64,000 bases of DNA from Oscillospiraceae bacterium (GTDB taxonomy: Bacteria > Bacillota > Clostridia > Oscillospirales > Oscillospiraceae): the NCBI GenBank assembly GCA_017540565.1, contig JAFYAU010000008.1, positions 154,975 through 218,974 of the forward strand. The letters are read 5' to 3'. The notes below the pieces were generated by a model. The model was not told the DNA's origin and ran no database searches. It saw only the letters and a program-made list of their open reading frames with translations. The first letter of the stretch is position 1; every line of letters begins with the position of its first letter. Below, one piece after another: positions 16,187 to 23,401 of the stretch. A program made the position numbers and the translations under genes.

Positions 16187-16969
16187 CTATTTGAGAACGA
16201 AATTGACGAACAGGATCACTACGGCCAGAACGATGAGGATGGCGCCGGTGATGCGGTTCAGAGTGATGGGTCTGGCCCTGTTCGCGATCCGGGCGCCGAT
16301 CTGCGCCCAGAGCAGGGTGAACACGATGCACAGGACCAGCGGGAGGATCTCCGGCATGCCTCCGATGACAATGTGGCTGACAGAGCCGGTCAGGGCAGTG
16401 AACGCCATGATGAACACGCTGGTGCCCACGGCCGTCTTCAGGTCGTAGTGCAGGATGGTAGTCAGGACGAGCAGCAGCATCATGCCGCCGCCCGCACCGA
16501 TGAAGCCGCAGATGAAGCCGACAACGGCGCCGCTGGCAAGAGACTGCAGCGCGCGGGTCCGGGCATCCGTTCCATCGGCGGCGTCCCGCGTGGTCATGAC
16601 CGGACGCACGATGAACTTGATGCCGAGAAAAAGCGTGAAGAACATGGAGGTGTTCCCCATGGTGGTACTGGGCATCAGGCTGGAGACCCAGCTGCCTGCG
16701 ACCGTAAAGGCAAGAACGGCCGCCATCATGATCAGACCGTTGCGGATGTCCAGGTTCTTGTTTCTGCCGTACTCCGCGGCGCTGGCTGCGCTTGCGAGGA
16801 CATCGCTGGCAAGGGCGATGCCGACGGCCTGATACGCGTCCATATTCAGGAAGGTGATCAGCATCGGGCTGATGACGGCGGCGGCGCTCATGCCGGCGAA
16901 GCCGGTTCCGAGTCCGGCGCCGATGCCCGCGATGAAGCAGACGATCAGCTGCGTGACGACGTTGGGCAT
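16187..16969 (-). CDS. TauE/SafE family membrane permease
   Basis: A hydrophobic protein of 260 residues with about eight predicted membrane segments. Glycine-rich stretches in both halves (AGIGAGLGTGFAGMSAAAVISP near the start and GFICGFIGAGGGMMLL near residue 170) are the internal repeat typical of TauE/SafE proteins, which move sulfite, sulfoacetate or other organic anions across the membrane. The start is ATG 16969, preceded by GAGGTGCGTT; two earlier ATG codons (17005, 16981) lack a suitable site. It converges on the SDR gene. The substrate cannot be read from sequence; export of an acid linked to the neighbouring genes is possible. Confidence 0.83.
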   Translation of the reverse strand: MPNVVTQLIVCFIAGIGAGLGTGFAGMSAAAVISPMLITFLNMDAYQAVGIALASDVLASAASAAEYGRNKNLDIRNGLIMMAAVLAFTVAGSWVSSLMPSTTMGNTSMFFTLFLGIKFIVRPVMTTRDAADGTDARTRALQSLASGAVVGFICGFIGAGGGMMLLLVLTTILHYDLKTAVGTSVFIMAFTALTGSVSHIVIGGMPEILPLVLCIVFTLLWAQIGARIANRARPITLNRITGAILIVLAVVILFVNFVLK

Positions 16970-17042
16970 AACGCACCTCATGCATTGAGATGGGGGGTCA
17001 ACCATTTTATTTTAGCAGATGGATGAAAGACCGTCAAATACG

Positions 17043-17076
17043 GAAAAATCCGGCGCGCCTCCGCGGCGCGCCGGAT
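17043..17076 (-). terminator. Terminator after the histidine kinase gene
   Basis: A 12-bp perfect stem ATCCGGCGCGCC / GGCGCGCCGGAT with a 5-nt loop is followed on the minus strand by a short T run (17048-17044). It lies 29 bases past the kinase stop and before the TauE promoter region. Confidence 0.78.
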
Positions 17077-17104
17077 GATGCCGGCGGGATCCCGTATTCT
17101 GCGG

Positions 17105-18574
17105 TCATTCCTGTTCCGCAGCCGAGGGTTCTTCGGACTCCCCGTCCTCGCGGACCAGGGGGAGAAGGATCCGGAACTCCGTCCCCCGGCCGGGCTCGGA
17201 CGACACTTCGACGCTTCCTCCGAGGATCCGGACCATGTCCTTTACGATGGAGAGCCCCAGCCCGGTCCCTCCGGCTTCCCGGGAGCGGGCCTTGTCCACC
17301 CGGTAGAAACGCTCGAAGATATGGGGCAGGTCTTCCGCCGGGATACCGATGCCGGTATCCCGCACGGTGAGGAGGACGTCGTCCTCCCGCTTCAGGACGG
17401 AAACGGTTACGCTTCCGCCGTCGACGTTGTATTTTACGGCGTTCTCCGCCAGGTTCTGCACGATCTGGTACAGCTCGTCCTTCGCGGAGAGGACGAAGCA
17501 GGGCTCCGGAGCATCCAGAGCAAGGGAGATGCCGCGGGCCTCCGCCAGAGGCACGAGCGTGCGGACGGCCTGGCGCGCGGTCTCAGCCAGATCGTTGGGA
17601 GTCCGGCTGATGGCGGTGGGATTGTCCAGGTTGGTGAGCGTCAGCAGATGCTGGGTGATGTTTGCGAGCCTGTCGGCCTCCGCGGCAATGTCTCCGACGA
17701 AATCCCGGGTGGTCGCCGGATCGATGGAGTCGGTCTGCAGGATGCTGTCGCTGAGCAGGCGGATCGAGGCGATGGGCGTCTTCAGCTCGTGAGAGGCGTC
17801 CGCCACGAAGCGGCGGCGGATGTCCTCGTTGTCCTCCAGACGGTCTGCCAGCCGGTCGAAGGCGCCGCCGAGTTCCGAAAACTCGTCCCGGCCCTTCATG
17901 GAGATCCTGTGTGAATAGTTGCCCTCTCCGAGGGGAGCGATGCCGCGGCGGATGGTCCTGAGGCGCGCCGAGATGACATAGATCAGGACCGCTGCGATTG
18001 CCAGGAAGACCGCGGTGACGATGATGGACACGAGGCGGACGCTGTTCTGCAGGCTGAGGAGCAGGGCGCCCTGTTCGCTGTCCGCCTCATACAGCACCAG
18101 CACGCCCTCGATCCTGTTGGACAGGACAAGGGGCATATAGTAATAGCACTTGAAGACTCCGCCGTTGAAATGCCCGTAGAAGCCCGTGCTCCCGTTCAGG
18201 GCTGTCAGCACGCGGACATCGTGGATGTTCGCAGCTCCGACCGACGGGGTGACCGTATCATAGTAGATGTTCCCGTTTACGCCGCGCACGGTGATGCCCG
18301 TGAGCTCGGTGACATCGAGCAGCTCCATGACCTGTGAGACGTGTTCCACATCCAGTTCGTTCATGGCGGACAGGGAGGAGGCGATGACGGTCGCCTGATT
18401 CTGCAGCATGCTGCGCTTGGACGTGAAGATCATGTTCCTGGCCGCCGTGAGGAACAGTGTGTTCATCAGGACGAGAAGGACGCCGACCGCGATGGCGATC
18501 AGCACGACGAACCTGAACATGACGCTGGAGAAGAAACGCCTGAGCGTTCGGTTAACCTTTGAAATAGTAGCCAA
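17105..18574 (-). CDS. Two-component sensor histidine kinase
   Basis: Membrane kinase of up to 489 residues that phosphorylates the adjacent response regulator. Order: a membrane segment near residues 19-45, an extracytoplasmic sensor region to about 160, a second membrane segment (VSIIVTAVFLAIAAVLIYVI), a HAMP domain, the H-box in DASHELKTPIASIR near residue 262, the N-box NLAENAVKYN, and G-boxes DTGIGIP and GGTGLGLSIVK. The architecture is that of PhoR/ResE/WalK-type kinases. The ligand is unknown. The frame overlaps the regulator by 23 bases; the first possible codon is TTG 18574 with GGGGAG too close, so the exact start is uncertain and may be ATG 18520. Confidence 0.9.
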   Translation of the reverse strand: MATISKVNRTLRRFFSSVMFRFVVLIAIAVGVLLVLMNTLFLTAARNMIFTSKRSMLQNQATVIASSLSAMNELDVEHVSQVMELLDVTELTGITVRGVNGNIYYDTVTPSVGAANIHDVRVLTALNGSTGFYGHFNGGVFKCYYYMPLVLSNRIEGVLVLYEADSEQGALLLSLQNSVRLVSIIVTAVFLAIAAVLIYVISARLRTIRRGIAPLGEGNYSHRISMKGRDEFSELGGAFDRLADRLEDNEDIRRRFVADASHELKTPIASIRLLSDSILQTDSIDPATTRDFVGDIAAEADRLANITQHLLTLTNLDNPTAISRTPNDLAETARQAVRTLVPLAEARGISLALDAPEPCFVLSAKDELYQIVQNLAENAVKYNVDGGSVTVSVLKREDDVLLTVRDTGIGIPAEDLPHIFERFYRVDKARSREAGGTGLGLSIVKDMVRILGGSVEVSSEPGRGTEFRILLPLVREDGESEEPSAAEQE

Positions 18575-19232
18575 CTCCCCACTTGGTCATGACGTATTCC
18601 GGGGAGGCGGGAACGTCCTCCAGCTTTTCCCGGATACGGCGCACATGAACGTCCACGGTGCGCTCGTCGCCCTGATAGTCGTAGTTCCAGATCGTATTGA
18701 GAAGCATTTCGCGGCTGTAGACCTTGTTGGGATTGCGCATCAGAAGTTCGAGGATGTCGAATTCCCTTGCGGTGAGCTCCACCGGCCGGCCGCCTTTTCT
18801 GACCTGGCGGCGCTCCGGGTCCAGCGTCACGTCGCCGATGGTCAGCACGCCGGACGGCGCTTCCGGCGTGCCGGGAGCGGTGCGGCGGAGCAGGGCCTTG
18901 ACCCTCGCCTTCAGCTCGAGGATGTTGAACGGCTTGGTCATGTAATCGTCGACCCCGTACTCGAACCCGAGGAGCTTGTCGGTGTCCTCGCTGCGCGCGG
19001 TGAGCATGATGATGGGAACGGAGGAGAATTCGCGGATGTGGGCGCACGCCTCCAGCCCGTCCATCTTCGGCATCATCACGTCGAGGATGATCAGGTCGTA
19101 CTGACCGGTCCGGGCGAGTTCGATGGCGGCCGCGCCGTCGCCGGCGGTATCGACCTCGTAGCCCTCCCGTTCCAGATTGAATTTTATGCCCTTGACGAGG
19201 ACCTTTTCGTCATCGACGACCAGTATCTTCAC
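18552..19232 (-). CDS. OmpR/PhoB-family response regulator
   Basis: A 226-residue transcription factor. The receiver domain has the acidic pair in VVDDEK, the phosphoacceptor Asp in LIILDVMMPKMDG near residue 51, the Thr in IIMLTARSED and the Lys in DDYMTKPFNILEL. A winged-helix DNA-binding domain follows (LTAREFDILELLMRNPNKVYSREMLL onward, ending in GVGYYFKG). The start is GTG 19232, after AGGAGGTCGGTTTCC, overlapping the stop of a small upstream gene. It is cotranscribed with the kinase. Its target genes are unknown; the wall-active genes on the other strand are one candidate. Confidence 0.92.
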   Translation of the reverse strand: MKILVVDDEKVLVKGIKFNLEREGYEVDTAGDGAAAIELARTGQYDLIILDVMMPKMDGLEACAHIREFSSVPIIMLTARSEDTDKLLGFEYGVDDYMTKPFNILELKARVKALLRRTAPGTPEAPSGVLTIGDVTLDPERRQVRKGGRPVELTAREFDILELLMRNPNKVYSREMLLNTIWNYDYQGDERTVDVHVRRIREKLEDVPASPEYVMTKWGVGYYFKG

Positions 19233-19525
19233 GGAAACCGACCTCCTATACGGAATAACAGTGCGCTGTCCGTCCGCAGGGGACGGGCAGCGGAAAAGGC
19301 TTCGCGCGGCGGGACGGGGAGCGGATGCCTCCGGCAGTCAGCGGCGGCAGATGCGGACGCATCGGGTTCTTCCTGCGCGGGGGCGCTCTCTGCGGGCGCG
19401 GCGGAAGGACCGGTCACGTAAACGCGCACCCGGCCTGTATGGCGGCCGATCAGGAATCCCGCGGTGAACAGCACGGCGGCAGCCGCAAGAATAAGCAGCG
19501 CGAGCTCAAAACGTCTGAATTTCAT
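19229..19525 (-). CDS. Small membrane-anchored protein upstream of the two-component system
   Basis: A 98-residue reading frame with one N-terminal membrane segment (about residues 7-27, ELALLILAAAAVLFTAGFLI) and a proline/alanine-rich tail that seems unstructured. The N-terminus is reminiscent of the anchor of ComEA-like proteins in Clostridia, but no helix-hairpin-helix domain follows, so it may be a truncated or diverged relative. Its stop overlaps the GTG of the response regulator, indicating translational coupling. The ribosome binding site (AGGACAG) is fair. The C-terminal third has low complexity and could be spurious. Confidence 0.45.
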   Translation of the reverse strand: MKFRRFELALLILAAAAVLFTAGFLIGRHTGRVRVYVTGPSAAPAESAPAQEEPDASASAAADCRRHPLPVPPREAFSAARPLRTDSALLFRIGGRFP

Positions 19526-19655
19526 GGGAAACTGTCCTAAAATACGGAAATACGGTTGCTACCCTGCGGGAAATCTGCTAAAATAACATATTAACCGCGG
19601 GTGAAAACCCGGAACCTTTTCTATTGTATTATACCATACGAGACCGGAGAATTAT

Positions 19656-21149
19656 ATGATTCGGACGAAAATAATCAAAAAATGTTTGCCCGTGCTGTGC
19701 GCGCTGGCGCTGCTGTGCGGGATCCTGGCCCCCTGTGCCGGGGCGGCGGAGGCCGTCGAACTGGTCTCGCCCTCCGTCATCGTCACGGAACTGACGTCCG
19801 GGACCACGCTTCTGTCCTCCCAGCCGGCCAGAAGGCTGAATCCGGGCAGCGTCGTGAAGGTCTTCTCCCTGTACATGATGTGCTCCGCCTGCTTCGAGGG
19901 CGACGCGTCGCTGAGGGACAGGGTCACCGTCACGGAGAGCATGCTCCAGACGGACAGCGGCATCCTCGGACTGAAGGTGGACGAGGTGCTGAAATATGAG
20001 GACCTGCTCTATCTGATGTTCATGGACTACAGCGAGACCGCCGCCTACGCGGCCGCCGTTCACGCCGCAGGTTCCGCCGAGGCGCTGGTAAAGAGGATGA
20101 ACGCCTTCGCCGATGAATGCGGATGCGAGAACACGGTCTTTACCAACATCACGGGGGCGTACGACGAGGCGCAGCACACGACGGGAGAAGATCTCGTGCG
20201 GATGATCCGCGTGGCATCACAGAACTCCCTGTTCATGAAAGTCTTCTCCGCCCGGACCTATACGGTGGACGAGACCAACAAGGCAATCGCCCGCGTGCTG
20301 GTCACGTCGAACCAGCTGCAGCGAAGCGGCAGCTCCTATTTCTGCCCGGAGTGCACCGGAGGCCGCTTCGGCGGGATCTCCGACGGCTATACCACCATTT
20401 CCCTGTCGCAGAGCGAGGAATCCGATATGTCCCTGATCGTCCTGGTATCCGGGGCCGGAACCATGGACGACAGCTATTCCGACGCCAGCAAACTGATCCG
20501 CTGGACGTTCGACGGCTTCTCCTGGAGGACCATCGTGGAGGCCGGAGAGAACATCACGCAGGTTTCCGTTGACCTGGGAAGGGATACCGACCACGTGGTG
20601 GCGGTCCCCGCCCATGAGGTGTCCGTGATGCTGGACAACGACATTCTGGTGGAGGATTTCCAGCGGGAGATCGTCATCTATGCCGCAGACCGCGGCATCA
20701 CGGCTCCCGTGGACAAGGGTCAGCTTCTGGGGGAGATGCATCTGACGTACCGCGGAACGGAATACGCCAGCGTCGATCTCGTGGCGGCCAAGCCGGTGGA
20801 ACTCATGCGCATGGAATATCTCAAGCGCCTGATCGCCAACACGGCGAAAAACAAGAGCGTGATCACGCTACTGACGGTGCTCGTCATCGTCCTTGCGGCC
20901 TATCTGCTGTACGCGCTGACCTACCGGGCTTACCGGATCGGAAAGAAGGGACGCAACGCCGTGATCAAGAAACGGCTGCGGGACAGAAGGCGTCTGGACG
21001 GCGGAGACTCCGGAGAAGACGGGATGAAAGCCGGGCCGGAGCAGGCGCAGATCATCGACATCGCAGATCACGCGGAGACCGGAACGGAGACGGCTGCCGG
21101 GGAGGTCCCGGAGAACAGCGAAGAGGGGGAAAACGGACATGAAGACTGA
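19656..21149 (+). CDS. D-alanyl-D-alanine carboxypeptidase-like (S11/PBP5) membrane protein with degenerate motifs
   Basis: A 497-residue protein with a signal peptide (residues 1-30, ending near CAGAAEA), an S11-type domain, a PBP5 C-terminal-like beta domain, and unusually a true membrane segment near residue 410 followed by a basic cytoplasmic tail. The nucleophile motif SxxK is intact (NPGSVVKVF, Ser near 65). The second motif reads DYSETAAY, with Thr where Asn is expected in SxN, and the KTG region reads CTGGRFGGISDGY without the lysine. Peptidase activity may be lost or altered; a penicillin-binding or sensory role is possible. Its stop overlaps the DUF1292 gene. Confidence 0.75.
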   Translation: MIRTKIIKKCLPVLCALALLCGILAPCAGAAEAVELVSPSVIVTELTSGTTLLSSQPARRLNPGSVVKVFSLYMMCSACFEGDASLRDRVTVTESMLQTDSGILGLKVDEVLKYEDLLYLMFMDYSETAAYAAAVHAAGSAEALVKRMNAFADECGCENTVFTNITGAYDEAQHTTGEDLVRMIRVASQNSLFMKVFSARTYTVDETNKAIARVLVTSNQLQRSGSSYFCPECTGGRFGGISDGYTTISLSQSEESDMSLIVLVSGAGTMDDSYSDASKLIRWTFDGFSWRTIVEAGENITQVSVDLGRDTDHVVAVPAHEVSVMLDNDILVEDFQREIVIYAADRGITAPVDKGQLLGEMHLTYRGTEYASVDLVAAKPVELMRMEYLKRLIANTAKNKSVITLLTVLVIVLAAYLLYALTYRAYRIGKKGRNAVIKKRLRDRRRLDGGDSGEDGMKAGPEQAQIIDIADHAETGTETAAGEVPENSEEGENGHED

Positions 21150-21429
21150 CGATGAACTCATGGATCTCGACGAGGAAATCGAAACGATCGAACTGGAGGA
21201 CGAGGACGGCGTGAAGACGCAGTTCGAGCTTCTGGACGTCATCGAGTACCGGGGAAAGGATTACATCGCGGTCCTTCCTCCGGACGACGACAGCACCGTG
21301 ATCATCATGGAGATAGAAGAGGCCGGGGGCGACGAACAGAGATTCCTTCCCGTGGAGGACGACGCCCTGGTGCAGAAGATCTACGAGATGTTCAAGGACA
21401 GGAACAGGGAACTGTTCTCGTTCGAGTGA
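21139..21429 (+). CDS. DUF1292 domain protein (YrzB-like)
   Basis: A 96-residue acidic protein, recognisable as DUF1292 from the ELEDEDGVKTQFELLDVIEYRGKDYIAVLPPD core and the later VIIMEIEE and ALVQKIYEMFKDR segments. The molecular function is not established. In many Firmicutes this gene sits beside ireB and ruvX, but here it follows a D,D-peptidase-like gene, overlapping it by 11 bases, while ireB is about 37 kb away. ATG 21139 is preceded by GAAGAGGGGGAAAACGGAC inside the upstream gene. Confidence 0.85.
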   Translation: MKTDDELMDLDEEIETIELEDEDGVKTQFELLDVIEYRGKDYIAVLPPDDDSTVIIMEIEEAGGDEQRFLPVEDDALVQKIYEMFKDRNRELFSFE

Positions 21430-21493
21430 GTTTTGCCGACAGGATTAGGAGGCCGCCGCTGTGCCGGCGGCCGCCGTTGTTACGGAGGTAATC

Positions 21494-22699
21494 ATGGAGG
21501 AAGAAAAACGGAGGAGGATCCGTCATCCGGTCCTTCTGGCGGTGATCGTGACGGCAGTGGTGACGGCAGCGCTGACGGCTGTTCTGGTCGCCGTGGCCGT
21601 GAACGCGCGTCTGGGCGGAGAGCTGTCCTTTGCCCGGGAACACCCGAAACTGAGGGAACTGTCGGATGTGATCGACAGCCGCTTCGTCGGGGAGAAGGAC
21701 GCGGAAGCAGTGGAGGAGGCGTGCGCCGCAGCCATGGTGGAAGGCCTGGGCGATCCCTGGAGCTACTACATCTCCGCCGAGGATCTGAAGCAGTATGACA
21801 TCACGATGGCCAACAATTATGTGGGCATCGGCGTCACCGTGCGCAAACCGGAGGAGGACGATCCGCTGGAGGTCATCTCCGTCCAGGAGGGAGGAGGGGC
21901 CGAAGAGGCCGGCATTCTCCCCGGCGATCTCATCACCGCGGCCGACGGAGTGTCTTTCGAGGGAATGGTACTGGAGGAAGCAACCGCTCTGGTCAAGGGG
22001 GAAGAGGGGACGGACGTGGTCCTGGATATCCTCCGCGGGGAGGAGAAGCTCACGCTGACCATCACGAGAAAGGCGCTGCCTCTGGAGGCGGTCAGCGGCG
22101 AGATGCTTGACGGGATCGGCTACATCCGCCTCGACAATTTCTATACCGGCACGGGAGACGATTTCATCCGGACGGCGGAGAGCCTTCTGGAGCAGGGAGC
22201 CTCGGCCCTGGTGATGGACGTGCGGTTCAACGGCGGCGGATACGTGTCCGAACTGACGCAGATGCTGGATTATCTGCTTCCGGAGGGGACGATCTTTCAC
22301 ATGGAGTTTACCGACGGGACGGTGCATGAGACCAGTTCCGACGCCGGGTGCGTCGACTGCCCGATGGCGGTGCTGGTGAACGACTGTTCCTACAGCGCCG
22401 CGGAGTACTTCGCCGAGGCAATCAGGGAATTCGACTGCGGGATCGTGGGCGGTCAGGCGACTACCGGCAAGGGGTATTCCCAGACGATGATCCGCCTGTC
22501 CGACGGCAGCGGGGTGAACCTGTCCACTGCCCGGTACTTCACGCCGAACGGGAGCAGCCTTGCCGGGACCGGCATTCAGCCGGACATCCCGGTGGAGACA
22601 GACGAGGACGAGTATTTCGCGGTCTATTACGGGGTGCTTCCCCGGGAGGAGGATCATCAGCTCCAGGCGGTGCTGGAGGCCCTGCGAAACGCGGAATGA
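21494..22699 (+). CDS. S41-family C-terminal processing peptidase with PDZ domain
   Basis: A 401-residue serine protease anchored by one N-terminal membrane segment (about residues 11-36) and otherwise outside the cell. A PDZ domain spans about 100-180 (NNYVGIGVTVR onward with GGAEEAGILPGDLI). The peptidase domain has the catalytic Ser in NDCSYSAAEYFAEAI near residue 303 and the Lys in ATTGKGYSQT, the Ser-Lys dyad of CtpA/Prc enzymes that trim or degrade cell-envelope proteins. ATG 21494 follows ACGGAGGTAATC. It probably belongs with the two preceding genes. Confidence 0.9.
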   Translation: MEEEKRRRIRHPVLLAVIVTAVVTAALTAVLVAVAVNARLGGELSFAREHPKLRELSDVIDSRFVGEKDAEAVEEACAAAMVEGLGDPWSYYISAEDLKQYDITMANNYVGIGVTVRKPEEDDPLEVISVQEGGGAEEAGILPGDLITAADGVSFEGMVLEEATALVKGEEGTDVVLDILRGEEKLTLTITRKALPLEAVSGEMLDGIGYIRLDNFYTGTGDDFIRTAESLLEQGASALVMDVRFNGGGYVSELTQMLDYLLPEGTIFHMEFTDGTVHETSSDAGCVDCPMAVLVNDCSYSAAEYFAEAIREFDCGIVGGQATTGKGYSQTMIRLSDGSGVNLSTARYFTPNGSSLAGTGIQPDIPVETDEDEYFAVYYGVLPREEDHQLQAVLEALRNAE

Positions 22700-22705
22700 C
22701 CGCCG

Positions 22706-22773
22706 CAGGACAATAGAGAAAAGGATCCCCGGCCGCAATGCGGCGGCCGGGGATCCTTTTCTCTATTGTCCTG
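22706..22773. terminator. Bidirectional terminator: 31-bp perfect inverted repeat
   Basis: Two 31-base arms (22706-22736 and 22743-22773) are exact reverse complements around a 6-base loop AATGCG. The core GGATCCCCGGCCGC / GCGGCCGGGGATCC is followed on each side by TTTTCTC. It lies between the convergent S41 protease and mntP genes and should terminate both. Confidence 0.85.
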
Positions 22774-22785
22774 TGATCGTCCGGT

Positions 22786-23382
22786 TCAAAGGACGCCCTT
22801 GACGAAGATCTCGATACCTATGGCAATTAGGATGATCCCGCCGACGGCTGAGGCCTTTCCCGCCAGCTTCTTTCCTACGGTCTTGCCTATGATCAGGCCG
22901 GCCAGGCAGACGGCGAACGTGACGGCGCCGATGACCGCCGCGCTCACGAGCGCGTACGGGAGGGAGTAGTCTGCGATGGTGAAGCCGACGGACAGCGCGT
23001 CGATGGAGGTGGCAAGCCCCTGAAGAAGCAGAGTGCCCGGACCGACGGAAGCGGCGCGGCCCCCGTCTTCTTCCGGCTTGCGGAAACTCTCCCACAGCAT
23101 CTTCCCGCCGATGAACAGCAGAAGGATCAGTGCGATCCAGGGGATGAACCGGCTGAAAGACCTGAAATGCTCCACGAATGTGTGCACACAGAGCCAGCCG
23201 ATCAGTGGCATGGCGATCTGGAACAGGGCGTAGACTCCGGCGACTGCGGCCATGCGGCGCTTCCGCATTCCGGCCTCCGTCAGCGCGTTGGCGACGGAGA
23301 CGGAGAAGGCGTCCATGGCCAGGCCGAAGCCGAGGAGCATGTTTGTGAGAAGGAAGGAAAGGGATAAGGTCAAGACATTCAC
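22786..23382 (-). CDS. mntP: MntP-family manganese efflux pump
   Basis: A membrane protein of about 198 residues with six predicted helices. The two MntP signature repeats are clear, GLAMDAFSVSVANAL in helix 1 and GLATSIDALSVGFTIAD in helix 4; the aspartates within them are needed for Mn(II) export in characterised members. The gene overlaps nothing essential but its start is unsure: GTG 23382 gives a normal length and lies 20 bases after the dnaE stop, while the frame extends to 23427 inside dnaE. No yybP-ykoY manganese riboswitch precedes it. Confidence 0.85.
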   Translation of the reverse strand: MNVLTLSLSFLLTNMLLGFGLAMDAFSVSVANALTEAGMRKRRMAAVAGVYALFQIAMPLIGWLCVHTFVEHFRSFSRFIPWIALILLLFIGGKMLWESFRKPEEDGGRAASVGPGTLLLQGLATSIDALSVGFTIADYSLPYALVSAAVIGAVTFAVCLAGLIIGKTVGKKLAGKASAVGGIILIAIGIEIFVKGVL

Positions 23383-23401
23383 ATCCGATGACGGAACATT
23401 A

